NCBI RefSeq assembly: GCF_003545695.1
Contig: NZ_QUZZ01000003.1
Coordinates: forward strand, 496,001 to 560,000
DNA length: 64,000 nt
Origin: Taibaiella helva
Lineage (GTDB): Bacteria; Bacteroidota; Bacteroidia; Chitinophagales; Chitinophagaceae
Reading direction: 5' to 3'
A model generated the notes under the pieces. That model saw only the letters and a list, made by a program, of their open reading frames with translations, searched no databases and was not told the DNA's origin. Position numbers and translations under genes: made by a program. Position 1 is the first letter of the stretch. The number at the start of each line of letters is the position of its first letter. Of the stretch, positions 35,601-43,516 are shown piece after piece.

Positions 35601-36968
35601 ATGAAGCCCGGTCATCCCTTTTATTCCCACTATAATATTACGCTGCATTTGCTGCGCTGGAGCCTGATCGCCTTGCCGGTCGCCGGTTTCACCGGCTCTG
35701 TCGTCGCGCTGTTCCTCTGGCTGCTCGATACGGTAACTTCGTTGCGTTACGGGCACGGCTGGCTGCTGTACGTGTTGCCTGCAGCAGGCGTGCTCATCTG
35801 GTGGTTGTACCGGCTGGCAGGTAAGCAGGCCGATAGCGGCAACAACCTTATCCTGGACGAGATCCATGAGCCGGGTGGCGGCGTCCCCCTCCGTATGGCG
35901 CCGCTGGTATTGCTTTCAACGATACTTACGCACCTTTTCGGAGGCTCTGCAGGTCGTGAAGGGACCGCTGTCCAGATCGGCGGAAGCTTGTCCGGCTGGC
36001 TGGGTAAGCAGTTCCGGCTAAACCGGGAAGATACCCGTATCATTCTCTATGCCGGTATTGCGGCAGGTTTCGGGGCGGTATTCGGTACGCCATTGGCAGG
36101 CGCCGTATTTGCGCTGGAGGTGGTGTACATCGGCCGTATGCATTACAAAGCCCTGCTGCCTTCCCTGATTGCCGCTGTGCTGGCCGATAAGGTTTGCGGA
36201 ATGTGGGGCATTCATCATACTGTCTATGCTATTTCGTTCCGGGAGCAATTCCGCGGCAATATTCCTTTCCTGCATTTTGATCTGCTGCTGTTGCTGAAGG
36301 TAATCTTTGCCGGCGCCTGTTTCGGATTGGTGGGCGCCTTTTTTGCGGAGGCCACGCATAGGGTAAAGGAGCTGGGGCAACGGTTGTTGCCTGTTCCCTG
36401 GCTCATCCCCGTTGGCGGCGGCCTGGCGGTTATTGTATTGACCTTTTTGCTGGGCAGGGATTACCTCGGCCTGGGTGTCAGCAGTCCCGACCCCGGCGCC
36501 GTAACCATCCTCAGCTGTTTTCGTGAAGATGGGGCCGATGCCTTCAGCTGGTTCTGGAAAATCCTGTTCACCGCGATCACGCTGGGGACAGGCTTCAAAG
36601 GTGGAGAAGTAACGCCCCTGTTTTTTATCGGCGCTGCATTGGGCAATATGCTGGCCGGGCTGACCGGCGCGCCCGTCGACCTGATGGCCGGTCTGGGTTT
36701 CGTCGCGGTATTTGCCGGCGCTACCAATACGCCGCTGGCCTGTACCCTGATGGCGGTAGAATTGTTTGGTGGCGATCATGCGCTGTATTATGCCATCGCC
36801 TGCTTTACGGCCTACTACTTCAGTGGGCACAACGGTATTTACGGTGCGCAGCGTGTTGCCGGCGCTAAGGGATTGCTATGGGAGGAGGGCACAACGATGC
36901 CCACGTTGAAAGCATTACGGGAGGCACGGCGTCAGCGGCGAGGACGCGATGCAGGGAACAGGCAATAG
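35601..36968 (+). CDS. CLC-F type fluoride/proton antiporter
   Basis: 455 residues, a single CLC membrane domain without CBS domains. Anion-site motifs are not those of Cl- transporters: GNNLI (80-84) replaces GSGIP, and GREGT (118-122, gating Glu120) replaces [17 protein letters not shown] places Glu336 and Thr338 at the polar-track positions described for CLC-F antiporters (Glu318/Thr320 in the Enterococcus protein). The Asn at position 81 or 82 corresponds to the Asn/Met site that divides CLC-F subclades. It exports F- in exchange for H+. The riboswitch directly upstream gives independent support. A pure Cl- channel label would be misleading. Confidence 0.92.
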   Translation: MKPGHPFYSHYNITLHLLRWSLIALPVAGFTGSVVALFLWLLDTVTSLRYGHGWLLYVLPAAGVLIWWLYRLAGKQADSGNNLILDEIHEPGGGVPLRMAPLVLLSTILTHLFGGSAGREGTAVQIGGSLSGWLGKQFRLNREDTRIILYAGIAAGFGAVFGTPLAGAVFALEVVYIGRMHYKALLPSLIAAVLADKVCGMWGIHHTVYAISFREQFRGNIPFLHFDLLLLLKVIFAGACFGLVGAFFAEATHRVKELGQRLLPVPWLIPVGGGLAVIVLTFLLGRDYLGLGVSSPDPGAVTILSCFREDGADAFSWFWKILFTAITLGTGFKGGEVTPLFFIGAALGNMLAGLTGAPVDLMAGLGFVAVFAGATNTPLACTLMAVELFGGDHALYYAIACFTAYYFSGHNGIYGAQRVAGAKGLLWEEGTTMPTLKALREARRQRRGRDAGNRQ

Positions 36969-37104
36969 TAGTGCTCCTTTTGCGGATAAAAGAGAAAGCC
37001 AGGCGTTCTGCCGAAGAAAACGGCCGCTTTGCAGGTTAAGGCTGTCGCCGCCCCGGTTTTGATTTAACTTGGTTTTTTATCCAAACACATAAACACCAAG
37101 ACGT

Positions 37105-37356
37105 ATGAAAAAGAAGCAAATGGCCCTAAGCCGTAAACTCTGGCTGAACAAAAGCACCATTGCCAACCTGGATGTGGCCGGCCAGCAGCAACTGGCTGGC
37201 GGGGACCTAGTAACAGCGCCGCAGCCGACGACTACCCGCGACCGGCAGCGCTGCACGATCGAAATTTTCCGCTTGTCGTACGAGATCCAGTGCCCGGCGA
37301 CACAAACCGGCCCCTGCACGGGCCTGTATTGTATTACCACCGGGCCTGCTTGTTAG
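37105..37356 (+). CDS. Class I lanthipeptide-type (GG-leader) RiPP precursor peptide
   Basis: 83 residues. The leader LWLNKSTIANLDVAGQQQLAGG (residues 12-33) matches the Bacteroidota pattern LxLxKxTIxxL...qxxxGG seen in class I lanthipeptide and related natural-product precursors, with a double-Gly cleavage site at 32-33. The 50-residue core holds five Cys (50, 63, 71, 76, 83) and eleven Thr/Ser, mostly in the C-terminal half (GPCTGLYCITTGPAC), consistent with lanthionine rings. No lanB, lanC, protease or exporter lies in the window; neighbours are CLC-F and glnN. The start follows an AT-rich stretch with no clear TAnnTTTG box. Confidence 0.85.
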   Translation: MKKKQMALSRKLWLNKSTIANLDVAGQQQLAGGDLVTAPQPTTTRDRQRCTIEIFRLSYEIQCPATQTGPCTGLYCITTGPAC

Positions 37357-37382
37357 CGGGCAAAAATTTACGGGACTGTAAC

Positions 37383-37418
37383 AAAAAAGACAGCGCGGCT
37401 AGCCGCGCTGTCTTTTTT
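37383..37418. terminator. Perfect 36-nt palindromic bidirectional terminator
   Basis: Six A, GACAGCGCGGCT, its exact complement, then six T, no loop bases. It sits between the lanthipeptide-type precursor (+) and glnN (-), both of which end into it. Confidence 0.9.
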
Positions 37419-37437
37419 ATCGTATGGATGGTATGCT

Positions 37438-39633
37438 TTAGCGTAAGAACAGCAGTTCCCTGTATTTGGGCATCGGCCATAGCTTATCATCGATGATAAG
37501 CTCCAGCTTGTCGGCATGGTAGCGGATCTTGTCAAACAAGGTTTTGACATTGTTGCAATAGGCGAAGGCGCGATCGCGGGCATGCTCGATCTTGTTGGCT
37601 TTCTTGCGCTCCCCGATCATGGCTTCAACATTGTCGTTGATCTCCTGTATATGGCCCGACACGACTTCCAGCAGGTTCAGCTGCGCTTTGTAGGAGGAGG
37701 GCTTGAGCCCTACTTCTTTAAGGCCGCGAACGTTTTCGATCAGCGTATTCTGATACTGGATCGCAACCGGTAATACATGGTTGGTGCAGAGATAGCCGAG
37801 GATACGGGCTTCGATCTGTACCTTCTTCACATACTCTTCCATTACGATCTCGTAACGGGCGTGGAGTTCCCGTTCGCTGTAGATGCCGAGATCGGTAAAC
37901 AGCTTGAGGGTATCTTTCTTGATCAGCACTTCCAGGGCTTCAGGCGTGGTTTTGAAATTGCTCAAGCCGCGTTTTTCAGCCTCTTTGGCCCAGGCTTCGC
38001 TGTAATTGTCGCCTTCGAACAGGATGTTCCGGGAAGCCTTGATGTAGTCGCGCAGGATCTGCAGGATCGCGATCTCTTTCTTCTCTCCTTTCTCGATCTT
38101 GGCGTCCACCTCCACTTTGAATTGCTTCAGGGTAGCGGCCATAATAGTATTCAGGGTCGACATGGAAGAGGCGCAGTTGGCAGAGGAACCTACCGCGCGG
38201 AACTCAAATTTGTTACCGGTAAAGGCAAAGGGGCTGGTACGGTTACGGTCAGTATTGTCCATCATCAGCTCGGGGATATGCTTGTGGATATCGAGCTTCA
38301 GGATAACTTCGTCCTGCTCGCTGAACTTACCGTTCACTCTTTCTTCGATCTCGTCCAGCACGCTGGTCAGGTAAGTGCCGATGAATACGGACATGATTGC
38401 AGGCGGCGCTTCGTTAGCGCCCAGGCGATGGTCGTTGCTGGCCGATGCAATGGCTGCCCTCAACAGGTCGGCATGATCGTGCACGGCTTTGATGGCATTG
38501 ACGAAGAAGGTAAGGAACAGCAGGTTGGTACGAGGCGTTTTGCCGGGGCCCAGCAGGTTGATGCCGGTGTCGGTGGCCAGGCTCCAGTTGTTGTGCTTGC
38601 CGCTGCCGTTCACACCGGCAAAAGGTTTTTCGTGGAACAGCACTTTCAGCTTGTGCCGCTTGGCCACTTTATTCATTACATCCATCAGCAGGGTGTTGTG
38701 ATCCACTGCGATGTTCACTTCTTCAAATATAGGGGCGCATTCAAATTGTGCCGGCGCTACTTCGTTGTGGCGGGTACGGAGGGGAATGCCCAGCTTGTAC
38801 GACTCCTGCTCAAAATCCTGCATGAAGGCGAACACGCGTTCGGGGATAGAGCCGAAGTAATGGTCTTCCAGCTGCTGTCCTTTGGCCGGCGTATGACCGA
38901 TAAGAGTGCGGCCGCACATCACGATGTCGGGGCGGGCATTAGCGATCGATTCGTCGATCACGAAATATTCCTGCTCCCAGCCCAGCGTGGCGGTTACTTT
39001 AGATACATTCTTGTCAAAATAGTGACACACATCCACTGCTGCTTTATCCAGCACCTCGATGGATTTGAGCAGGGGCGCTTTGTAGTCCAGCGATTCACCA
39101 TTATAGGCGATGAAGATGGTGGGGATGCACAGCGTTTTTCCCTGGGCCGTTTCGATAATGAAAGCGGGTGAAGCCGGATCCCAGGCGGTATAACCACGGG
39201 CCTCGAACGTAGCGCGTATGCCGCCGTTGGGGAAGCTGGAAGCATCGGGCTCCTGCTGGATCAGCGCGTCGCCTTCGAAGGTTTCGATCGCCGTGCCATC
39301 CGATTTCAGGGTAAAGAAGGAATCATGCTTCTCTGCCGTGGTGCCGGTAAGTGGCTGGAACCAATGCGAAAAGTGCGTTGCGCCGCGCTCTTCGGCCCAG
39401 GTCTTCATCCCGGCCGCAATCTGCTCGGCCATTTTTCGTTCGATCTTGGTGCCACCCTGTATGGATTTGGTCAGGCTTTTATAGGCTTCATCGGTGAGGT
39501 ACTGTCGCAATGCGGCGCCGGTAAAAACGTTGGAACCAAAAATGGCGGTCACTTTCCTGCCATTGTAGCTGTTGATCTGCATCTTGCTGTGCGCATCAAC
39601 ATTTTCGATCGACTCAAAACGGAATGAGGACAT
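37438..39633 (-). CDS. glnN: Glutamine synthetase type III
   Basis: 731 residues, the usual GSIII length. Family features: FGSNVFTGAALRQYLTDEAYKSL near the N-terminus, THFSHWFQPLTG, the ATP/ammonia-site GVNGSGKHNNWS, NEAPPAIMSVF and an F-rich FRAVGSSANC stretch. It condenses ammonium with glutamate and is the main GS type of Bacteroidota. It is monocistronic, with an AT-rich 250-nt region upstream (39634-39891) where nitrogen control could act, though I recognise no specific operator. Confidence 0.97.
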   Translation of the reverse strand: MSSFRFESIENVDAHSKMQINSYNGRKVTAIFGSNVFTGAALRQYLTDEAYKSLTKSIQGGTKIERKMAEQIAAGMKTWAEERGATHFSHWFQPLTGTTAEKHDSFFTLKSDGTAIETFEGDALIQQEPDASSFPNGGIRATFEARGYTAWDPASPAFIIETAQGKTLCIPTIFIAYNGESLDYKAPLLKSIEVLDKAAVDVCHYFDKNVSKVTATLGWEQEYFVIDESIANARPDIVMCGRTLIGHTPAKGQQLEDHYFGSIPERVFAFMQDFEQESYKLGIPLRTRHNEVAPAQFECAPIFEEVNIAVDHNTLLMDVMNKVAKRHKLKVLFHEKPFAGVNGSGKHNNWSLATDTGINLLGPGKTPRTNLLFLTFFVNAIKAVHDHADLLRAAIASASNDHRLGANEAPPAIMSVFIGTYLTSVLDEIEERVNGKFSEQDEVILKLDIHKHIPELMMDNTDRNRTSPFAFTGNKFEFRAVGSSANCASSMSTLNTIMAATLKQFKVEVDAKIEKGEKKEIAILQILRDYIKASRNILFEGDNYSEAWAKEAEKRGLSNFKTTPEALEVLIKKDTLKLFTDLGIYSERELHARYEIVMEEYVKKVQIEARILGYLCTNHVLPVAIQYQNTLIENVRGLKEVGLKPSSYKAQLNLLEVVSGHIQEINDNVEAMIGERKKANKIEHARDRAFAYCNNVKTLFDKIRYHADKLELIIDDKLWPMPKYRELLFLR

Positions 39634-39891
39634 AAAATGGGGTTAAGAATGAATAAAAAGAGAATCTGAATTTGAAATTAAAATAAAATATAATGTTGTA
39701 TTATTTCTTCTTTCGTGTGCAAAAATGATCCTTTTTTCTTTAAAAAATGTACATTATTAAAATAAATATTTTATAGACCAATGCAAAGTAAGATAGCGTA
39801 CGCTGGCATAGCTTATACGGTTAGCCGCTTTTCCCAATAAAAAGGTTACTGTGTGCCAGACCTGTCGATAATGCGTTATTGCTATCCTGTT
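39634..39891. other. AT-rich intergenic region upstream of glnN
   Basis: About 258 nt, very AT-rich at 39660-39780 (runs such as TTTAAAAAATG, AAATAAATATTTTA). It presumably holds the glnN promoter; no riboswitch or clear operator is recognised. Confidence 0.4.
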
Positions 39892-40451
39892 TTTTCATGG
39901 AAGAGCCGTAAGAATTCTTCCTTCTTGGAGCGCGCCACAGGTATCGAAGAATCATCGTCGAGCGTAATGTAGCCACCCCTTCCTTTGAGTGAAGATATTG
40001 CTCCAGCGATCTGTTCCCAGGTGGAGCGCGATGTTCCGGAGCTCTACCTGTCTCAATACAGGATCATTATGCCGGTTATAGACCTTGCCTTTCCATAAAT
40101 AGCAGACTTCCTTTGCAAAGGGCGTCAGCCAAAGCCGGTGGCGGATATCTTCGCAGATGCCGAACACTTCATTGTCGGGCAGGCCGTCCTTGGTCGTAAA
40201 TGACTTGAACGCATATCCATTGTAACAGACCAGGCCATTATCCGTCGCCATCCAGATATAGTTGCGGCTATCCTGGAATACCTGGTGCACGTAGTTGGCG
40301 GAGAAGCCGTTGCTGCGTTGAAAGTGAATAATCTTGTAAGAGCGGGCAAACAAGGCGAAGCTGACAGCTGCCCGTAAAGCAGCAGCCATAGCAAAAAAAA
40401 TGACCGGAGAGCAGGACGCGGTATCAACGAAACCGGGACTTGGGAAAACAA
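39892..40451 (-). pseudogene. Decayed two-component-propeller/LytTR regulator (frameshifts and large internal deletion)
   Basis: Three pieces in different frames read like the ends of one large regulator. First, a signal peptide (RSFFLLWLLLYGQLSAS) near 40360-40451. Second, after a frameshift near 40340-40360, the start of a propeller domain (SYKIIHFQRSNGFSANYV ... YIWMATDNGLVCYNGYAF ... DGLPDNEVFGI), open only to about 39952. Third, after another frame change near 39985-40040, a LytTR-like tail (KGRGGYITLDDDSSIPVARS ... EEFLRLFHEKTG) with a stop at 39892-39894. An intact member has about 1000 residues, so most of the propellers, the membrane helix and the DNA-binding core are missing. Confidence 0.75.
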
Positions 40452-40507
40452 AGACGCATTAAAAATAACAATTAAAAAATAAACGCAATGCGTGGTATAC
40501 TCTCCGG

Positions 40508-40540
40508 AAACAAAAAGATCCGGCCATACAGGGCCGGATC
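40508..40540 (-). terminator. Terminator after the flavin reductase gene
   Basis: GATCCGGCC/GGCCGGATC arms with a 6-nt loop; on the minus strand the stem is followed by TTTTTG. It lies 25 nt past the stop at 40565. Confidence 0.8.
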
Positions 40541-40564
40541 TTTATACGATAGGTTGCGCAGTAT

Positions 40565-41446
40565 TTAGAGCTCGGCCAGGAGCACCTGCCAGGCCCGGTC
40601 TACTTCATGGCGTGCGAGCAGCTCTTTGGCATACTGGTGCTGCGCCTTTTGCAGCAATGGCCGGTCCTGGATATAGTCCTGTATGATCTGTCGCAGCCTT
40701 TCATCGTCCTGTAGTCCTGATACCACGGGAATCTCTGTGCTGTTGGCGAGCAGGCCCAGGTCGTTGCCGGAAAGAATATTGCTGTTGCGGATAGCCGGGG
40801 GCAGTGCGTCCATGCCTATGCCCAGCTCCAGGTTGGGCTTGGGCACCTCGAATACGGCATCGCCTGAGGCTCTGCAGTAAAAATCCTTGCCCATGCGGGC
40901 TACAAGGTCGATCTTGTGCGGGTCGATCTGCTGATCGTCGCCCAGGATGCGGTCATCGATGTGCATTTTAATGATCTCGCAAATGATCAGGTTGGCTGCA
41001 CCGCCTTCCGTGCCGGTTTCGATCACCTGCAGCAGCTTGCATTCCATGCTCACCGGCGATTCCTTCACCCTGAACGGCTTTACCAGCTCTGAAGCGACAG
41101 GAGTAAAGCCTGACTTCGTGAACTCGTTGACACCCTTCGGATACTCACAGCTGGCCAGGCTCATCTGCTGTACCATGTCGTAAGTAACCACATTGATCAC
41201 TACTTCCCTGGTTTCGTAAATGTTTTCAAGCGTATGTTTGATCGTATTGTCCCTTACCCGGCGGGCGGGAGAGAAAACGGCGATCGGCGGCTTGCTGCCG
41301 AAGACGTTGAAAAAGCTGAACGGGGACAGGTTGGGGTTGCCCTCTTTGTCGATGGTGCTGGCGAAGCAGATCGGTCGCGGGGCCACGCTGCCCAGCAGGT
41401 AGGCATGTAATTGTTTGGTGCTGATCTCACCGGGAGTAATGATCAT
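40565..41446 (-). CDS. Flavin reductase-like (FMN-binding split barrel) protein
   Basis: 293 residues from MIITPGEISTKQLHA; an 11-residue upstream extension to 41479 is less likely. The N-terminal split-barrel flavin-binding domain shows SVAPRPICFASTIDKEGNPNLSPFSFFNVF, typical of the flavoredoxin/flavin reductase group, and VSMECKLLQVIETG follows in the same fold. The C-terminal ~80 residues (GIGMDALPPAIRNSNILSGND ...) are an extra helical part. Redox partner and substrate are unknown. Confidence 0.87.
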   Translation of the reverse strand: MIITPGEISTKQLHAYLLGSVAPRPICFASTIDKEGNPNLSPFSFFNVFGSKPPIAVFSPARRVRDNTIKHTLENIYETREVVINVVTYDMVQQMSLASCEYPKGVNEFTKSGFTPVASELVKPFRVKESPVSMECKLLQVIETGTEGGAANLIICEIIKMHIDDRILGDDQQIDPHKIDLVARMGKDFYCRASGDAVFEVPKPNLELGIGMDALPPAIRNSNILSGNDLGLLANSTEIPVVSGLQDDERLRQIIQDYIQDRPLLQKAQHQYAKELLARHEVDRAWQVLLAEL

Positions 41447-41625
41447 AAATGGATGTTTCTGGACGGTAAAGGGCTGCAAAGGTACGAAACGGAAGCCGGA
41501 TCAATGAATGCCATAGCGGATGCTTAATTTTAGCTTAAACCAGGGACCGGCTTCGTATAACCAAATCTTTTCACGAACTTCGCGGCTTTACATTCAGCAG
41601 ATAAAAACATTTGATCTGATCCCAG

Positions 41626-42714
41626 GTGCTTAATTTATTCAGGAGTTATAATCCCTATTCGGTAATCGTACTGTTTCTTGTGGCCATTTTCCTGAAACTG
41701 GCCATCCTGATCCATCCCGAAATGGCTTTTGCGGCTGGACATAGCCAGGTAGTATGGCTGAAGCTGGCCGGCTTCCTGGAGTCCTTCCTGGGCGGCTCCG
41801 CTTTCCTGATCACCTTTTTTGCATTGGTAAATCTCTTCGGGCAGGCTATCTTTCTGAACCGGATTGCCAACCGGCATCACCTTTATCCCAAAGCAACGTA
41901 CCTGCCTGCCCTGACCTATATCCTGGTCACTTCTTTATTTAAAGACTGGAACTACTTGTCGGCTGAGCTGATCGCCAACTGGCTGGTGCTGGCTATGCTG
42001 TCGGCTATGCTGCAGCTGTATTCCCCTACCGATGTGCGGAAACAGATCTTCAATATCGGCTGCTTTATTTCCCTGACGGCGATGCTGGTATTTCCCAATA
42101 TCCTTTTTGTATTGCTCTTGCTTGTAGCTCTGGGTGTGCTGCGTCCCTTCAAGGCGTCGGAATGGATGGTGGGCCTGCTCGGCATTATCACTCCATTTTA
42201 TTTCCTTACCGGGATCTTATACCTTACCGACAACCTGGGGCTGCTACGGCAAATGATCGTTATCGGCTTTAAGCTTCCGGGGCGCCTGCAGCATCCCGAA
42301 ATTGTGGGTACGGCGGCCGGTTTCCTGCTGCTCTTATTGCTTGTTGGTACCTGGTATCTGAATCACTTTATGAGCCGCATGCTGTTCCAGAACAAAAAAT
42401 GGTGGTGGGTAGTAGTGGCGTCTTTCCTCATCAGCCTGCTGGCCGGAGCCTTTACTGTAGCGCGCGGCTATCACCAGTGGATGGCTATGCTGGTGCCGGT
42501 ATCCTTCATTGTCGCCAACCTTTGGTTTGAAGAACGGAAAAAGTGGATCACAACGATTTTCTTTTATTTGTTTGCAGCAGTTGTTATTTTTGCACAATGG
42601 TACCCGGGAATGCCCGAACGGGCGTCCGCTCCTGCATCCGGGAAAAAACCTGCACCAATAACACCACATAAGACAAGCTTGATCATCAACTGTAATCGTA
42701 TACATACAATATAA
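41626..42714 (+). CDS. DUF6427 family membrane protein
   Basis: 362 residues, about 10-12 hydrophobic helices, starting at a GTG (MLNLFRSYNPYSVIVLF). The LFRSYNP opening and LPALTYILVTSLFKDW are hallmarks of DUF6427. In Bacteroidota this gene often sits directly upstream of purQ, as here (5 nt between stop and the next ATG), so the two are one transcript. Function is unknown; the conserved pairing with purine synthesis is the main clue. Confidence 0.85.
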   Translation: MLNLFRSYNPYSVIVLFLVAIFLKLAILIHPEMAFAAGHSQVVWLKLAGFLESFLGGSAFLITFFALVNLFGQAIFLNRIANRHHLYPKATYLPALTYILVTSLFKDWNYLSAELIANWLVLAMLSAMLQLYSPTDVRKQIFNIGCFISLTAMLVFPNILFVLLLLVALGVLRPFKASEWMVGLLGIITPFYFLTGILYLTDNLGLLRQMIVIGFKLPGRLQHPEIVGTAAGFLLLLLLVGTWYLNHFMSRMLFQNKKWWWVVVASFLISLLAGAFTVARGYHQWMAMLVPVSFIVANLWFEERKKWITTIFFYLFAAVVIFAQWYPGMPERASAPASGKKPAPITPHKTSLIINCNRIHTI

Positions 42715-42719
42715 ATATT

Positions 42720-43430
42720 ATGAAATTCGGAATTGTCGTTTTCCCGGGATCCAATTGTGACAGAGATATGCAGCATGCGCTGCAGGACGAGCTGCAGCAG
42801 GAAGTCGTGATGTTATGGCATAAGGACAAGGACCTGAGCATGTTCTCTACAGACGACTGCATTGTGCTGCCGGGAGGATTTTCCTATGGCGACTACCTGC
42901 GCTGCGGCGCCCTGGCCCGGTTCAGCCCAATGATGGAGCAGGTGATCGGCTTTGCCCGTCGTGGCGGTAAGGTGCTGGGTGTGTGTAATGGTTTCCAGAT
43001 CCTTTGCGAAGCGGGATTGCTGCCAGGGGTGCTGTTGCAGAACGACAACCAGAAGTTTATTTGCCGGAATGTCTACATCCGTAAAACCAGCGAGCAGAAT
43101 CTTATGGGCAAGGCCGTGGAAGATAAAGCGCTGAAAATACCCGTTGCCCACGGCGAAGGACGCTATTTTGCCGATGAAGCCACACTGGCCCATCTGGAGC
43201 AGAATAACCAGATCGTATTCCAGTATTGCGACGAGAACGGTACCGTAGACCGTAAATTCAATCCCAATGGTGCGATCAACGATATTGCGGGTATCTGCAA
43301 CGAAGGCCGGAACGTATACGGTATGATGCCGCATCCTGAGAGAGCTTGCAGCGATACATTGAATAACACCGATGGCCGTGCGATCTTAAAAGCGCTTGTT
43401 GAAAGCTGGGTAGCTGTACCTACCGCCTGA
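42720..43430 (+). CDS. purQ: Phosphoribosylformylglycinamidine synthase subunit PurQ (glutamine amidotransferase)
   Basis: 236 residues, a class I glutaminase: oxyanion region LPGGFSYGDYLRCG, nucleophile Cys89 in GVCNGFQIL, His and Glu in MMPHPERA. It supplies ammonia to PurL in the fourth step of purine synthesis. As a stand-alone PurQ it requires a small PurL and PurS, neither of which is in this window. It is co-transcribed with the DUF6427 gene. Confidence 0.95.
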   Translation: MKFGIVVFPGSNCDRDMQHALQDELQQEVVMLWHKDKDLSMFSTDDCIVLPGGFSYGDYLRCGALARFSPMMEQVIGFARRGGKVLGVCNGFQILCEAGLLPGVLLQNDNQKFICRNVYIRKTSEQNLMGKAVEDKALKIPVAHGEGRYFADEATLAHLEQNNQIVFQYCDENGTVDRKFNPNGAINDIAGICNEGRNVYGMMPHPERACSDTLNNTDGRAILKALVESWVAVPTA

Positions 43431-43470
43431 TCCTTCTGCTTATCCCGATAGTCCCAACATAAAACGAATA

Positions 43471-43500
43471 TAAAGCGCTGCACCTCTGTGCAGCGCTTTA
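43471..43500. terminator. Bidirectional terminator between purQ and the convergent membrane gene
   Basis: 13-nt perfect arms (TAAAGCGCTGCAC and complement) with a CTCT loop, midway between the stops at 43430 (+) and 43517 (-). Confidence 0.8.
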
Positions 43501-43516
43501 TTCTTGCCTGGTAGGC

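Noticed and set aside
35601-36968. Annotation as an ordinary chloride channel
   Set aside because: GSGIP and GKEGP are replaced by GNNLI and GREGT, and GGEVT plus the upstream riboswitch point to fluoride.
37777-39171. 464-codon open frame antisense to glnN
   Set aside because: Shadow of glutamine synthetase III; no start signal, no domain.
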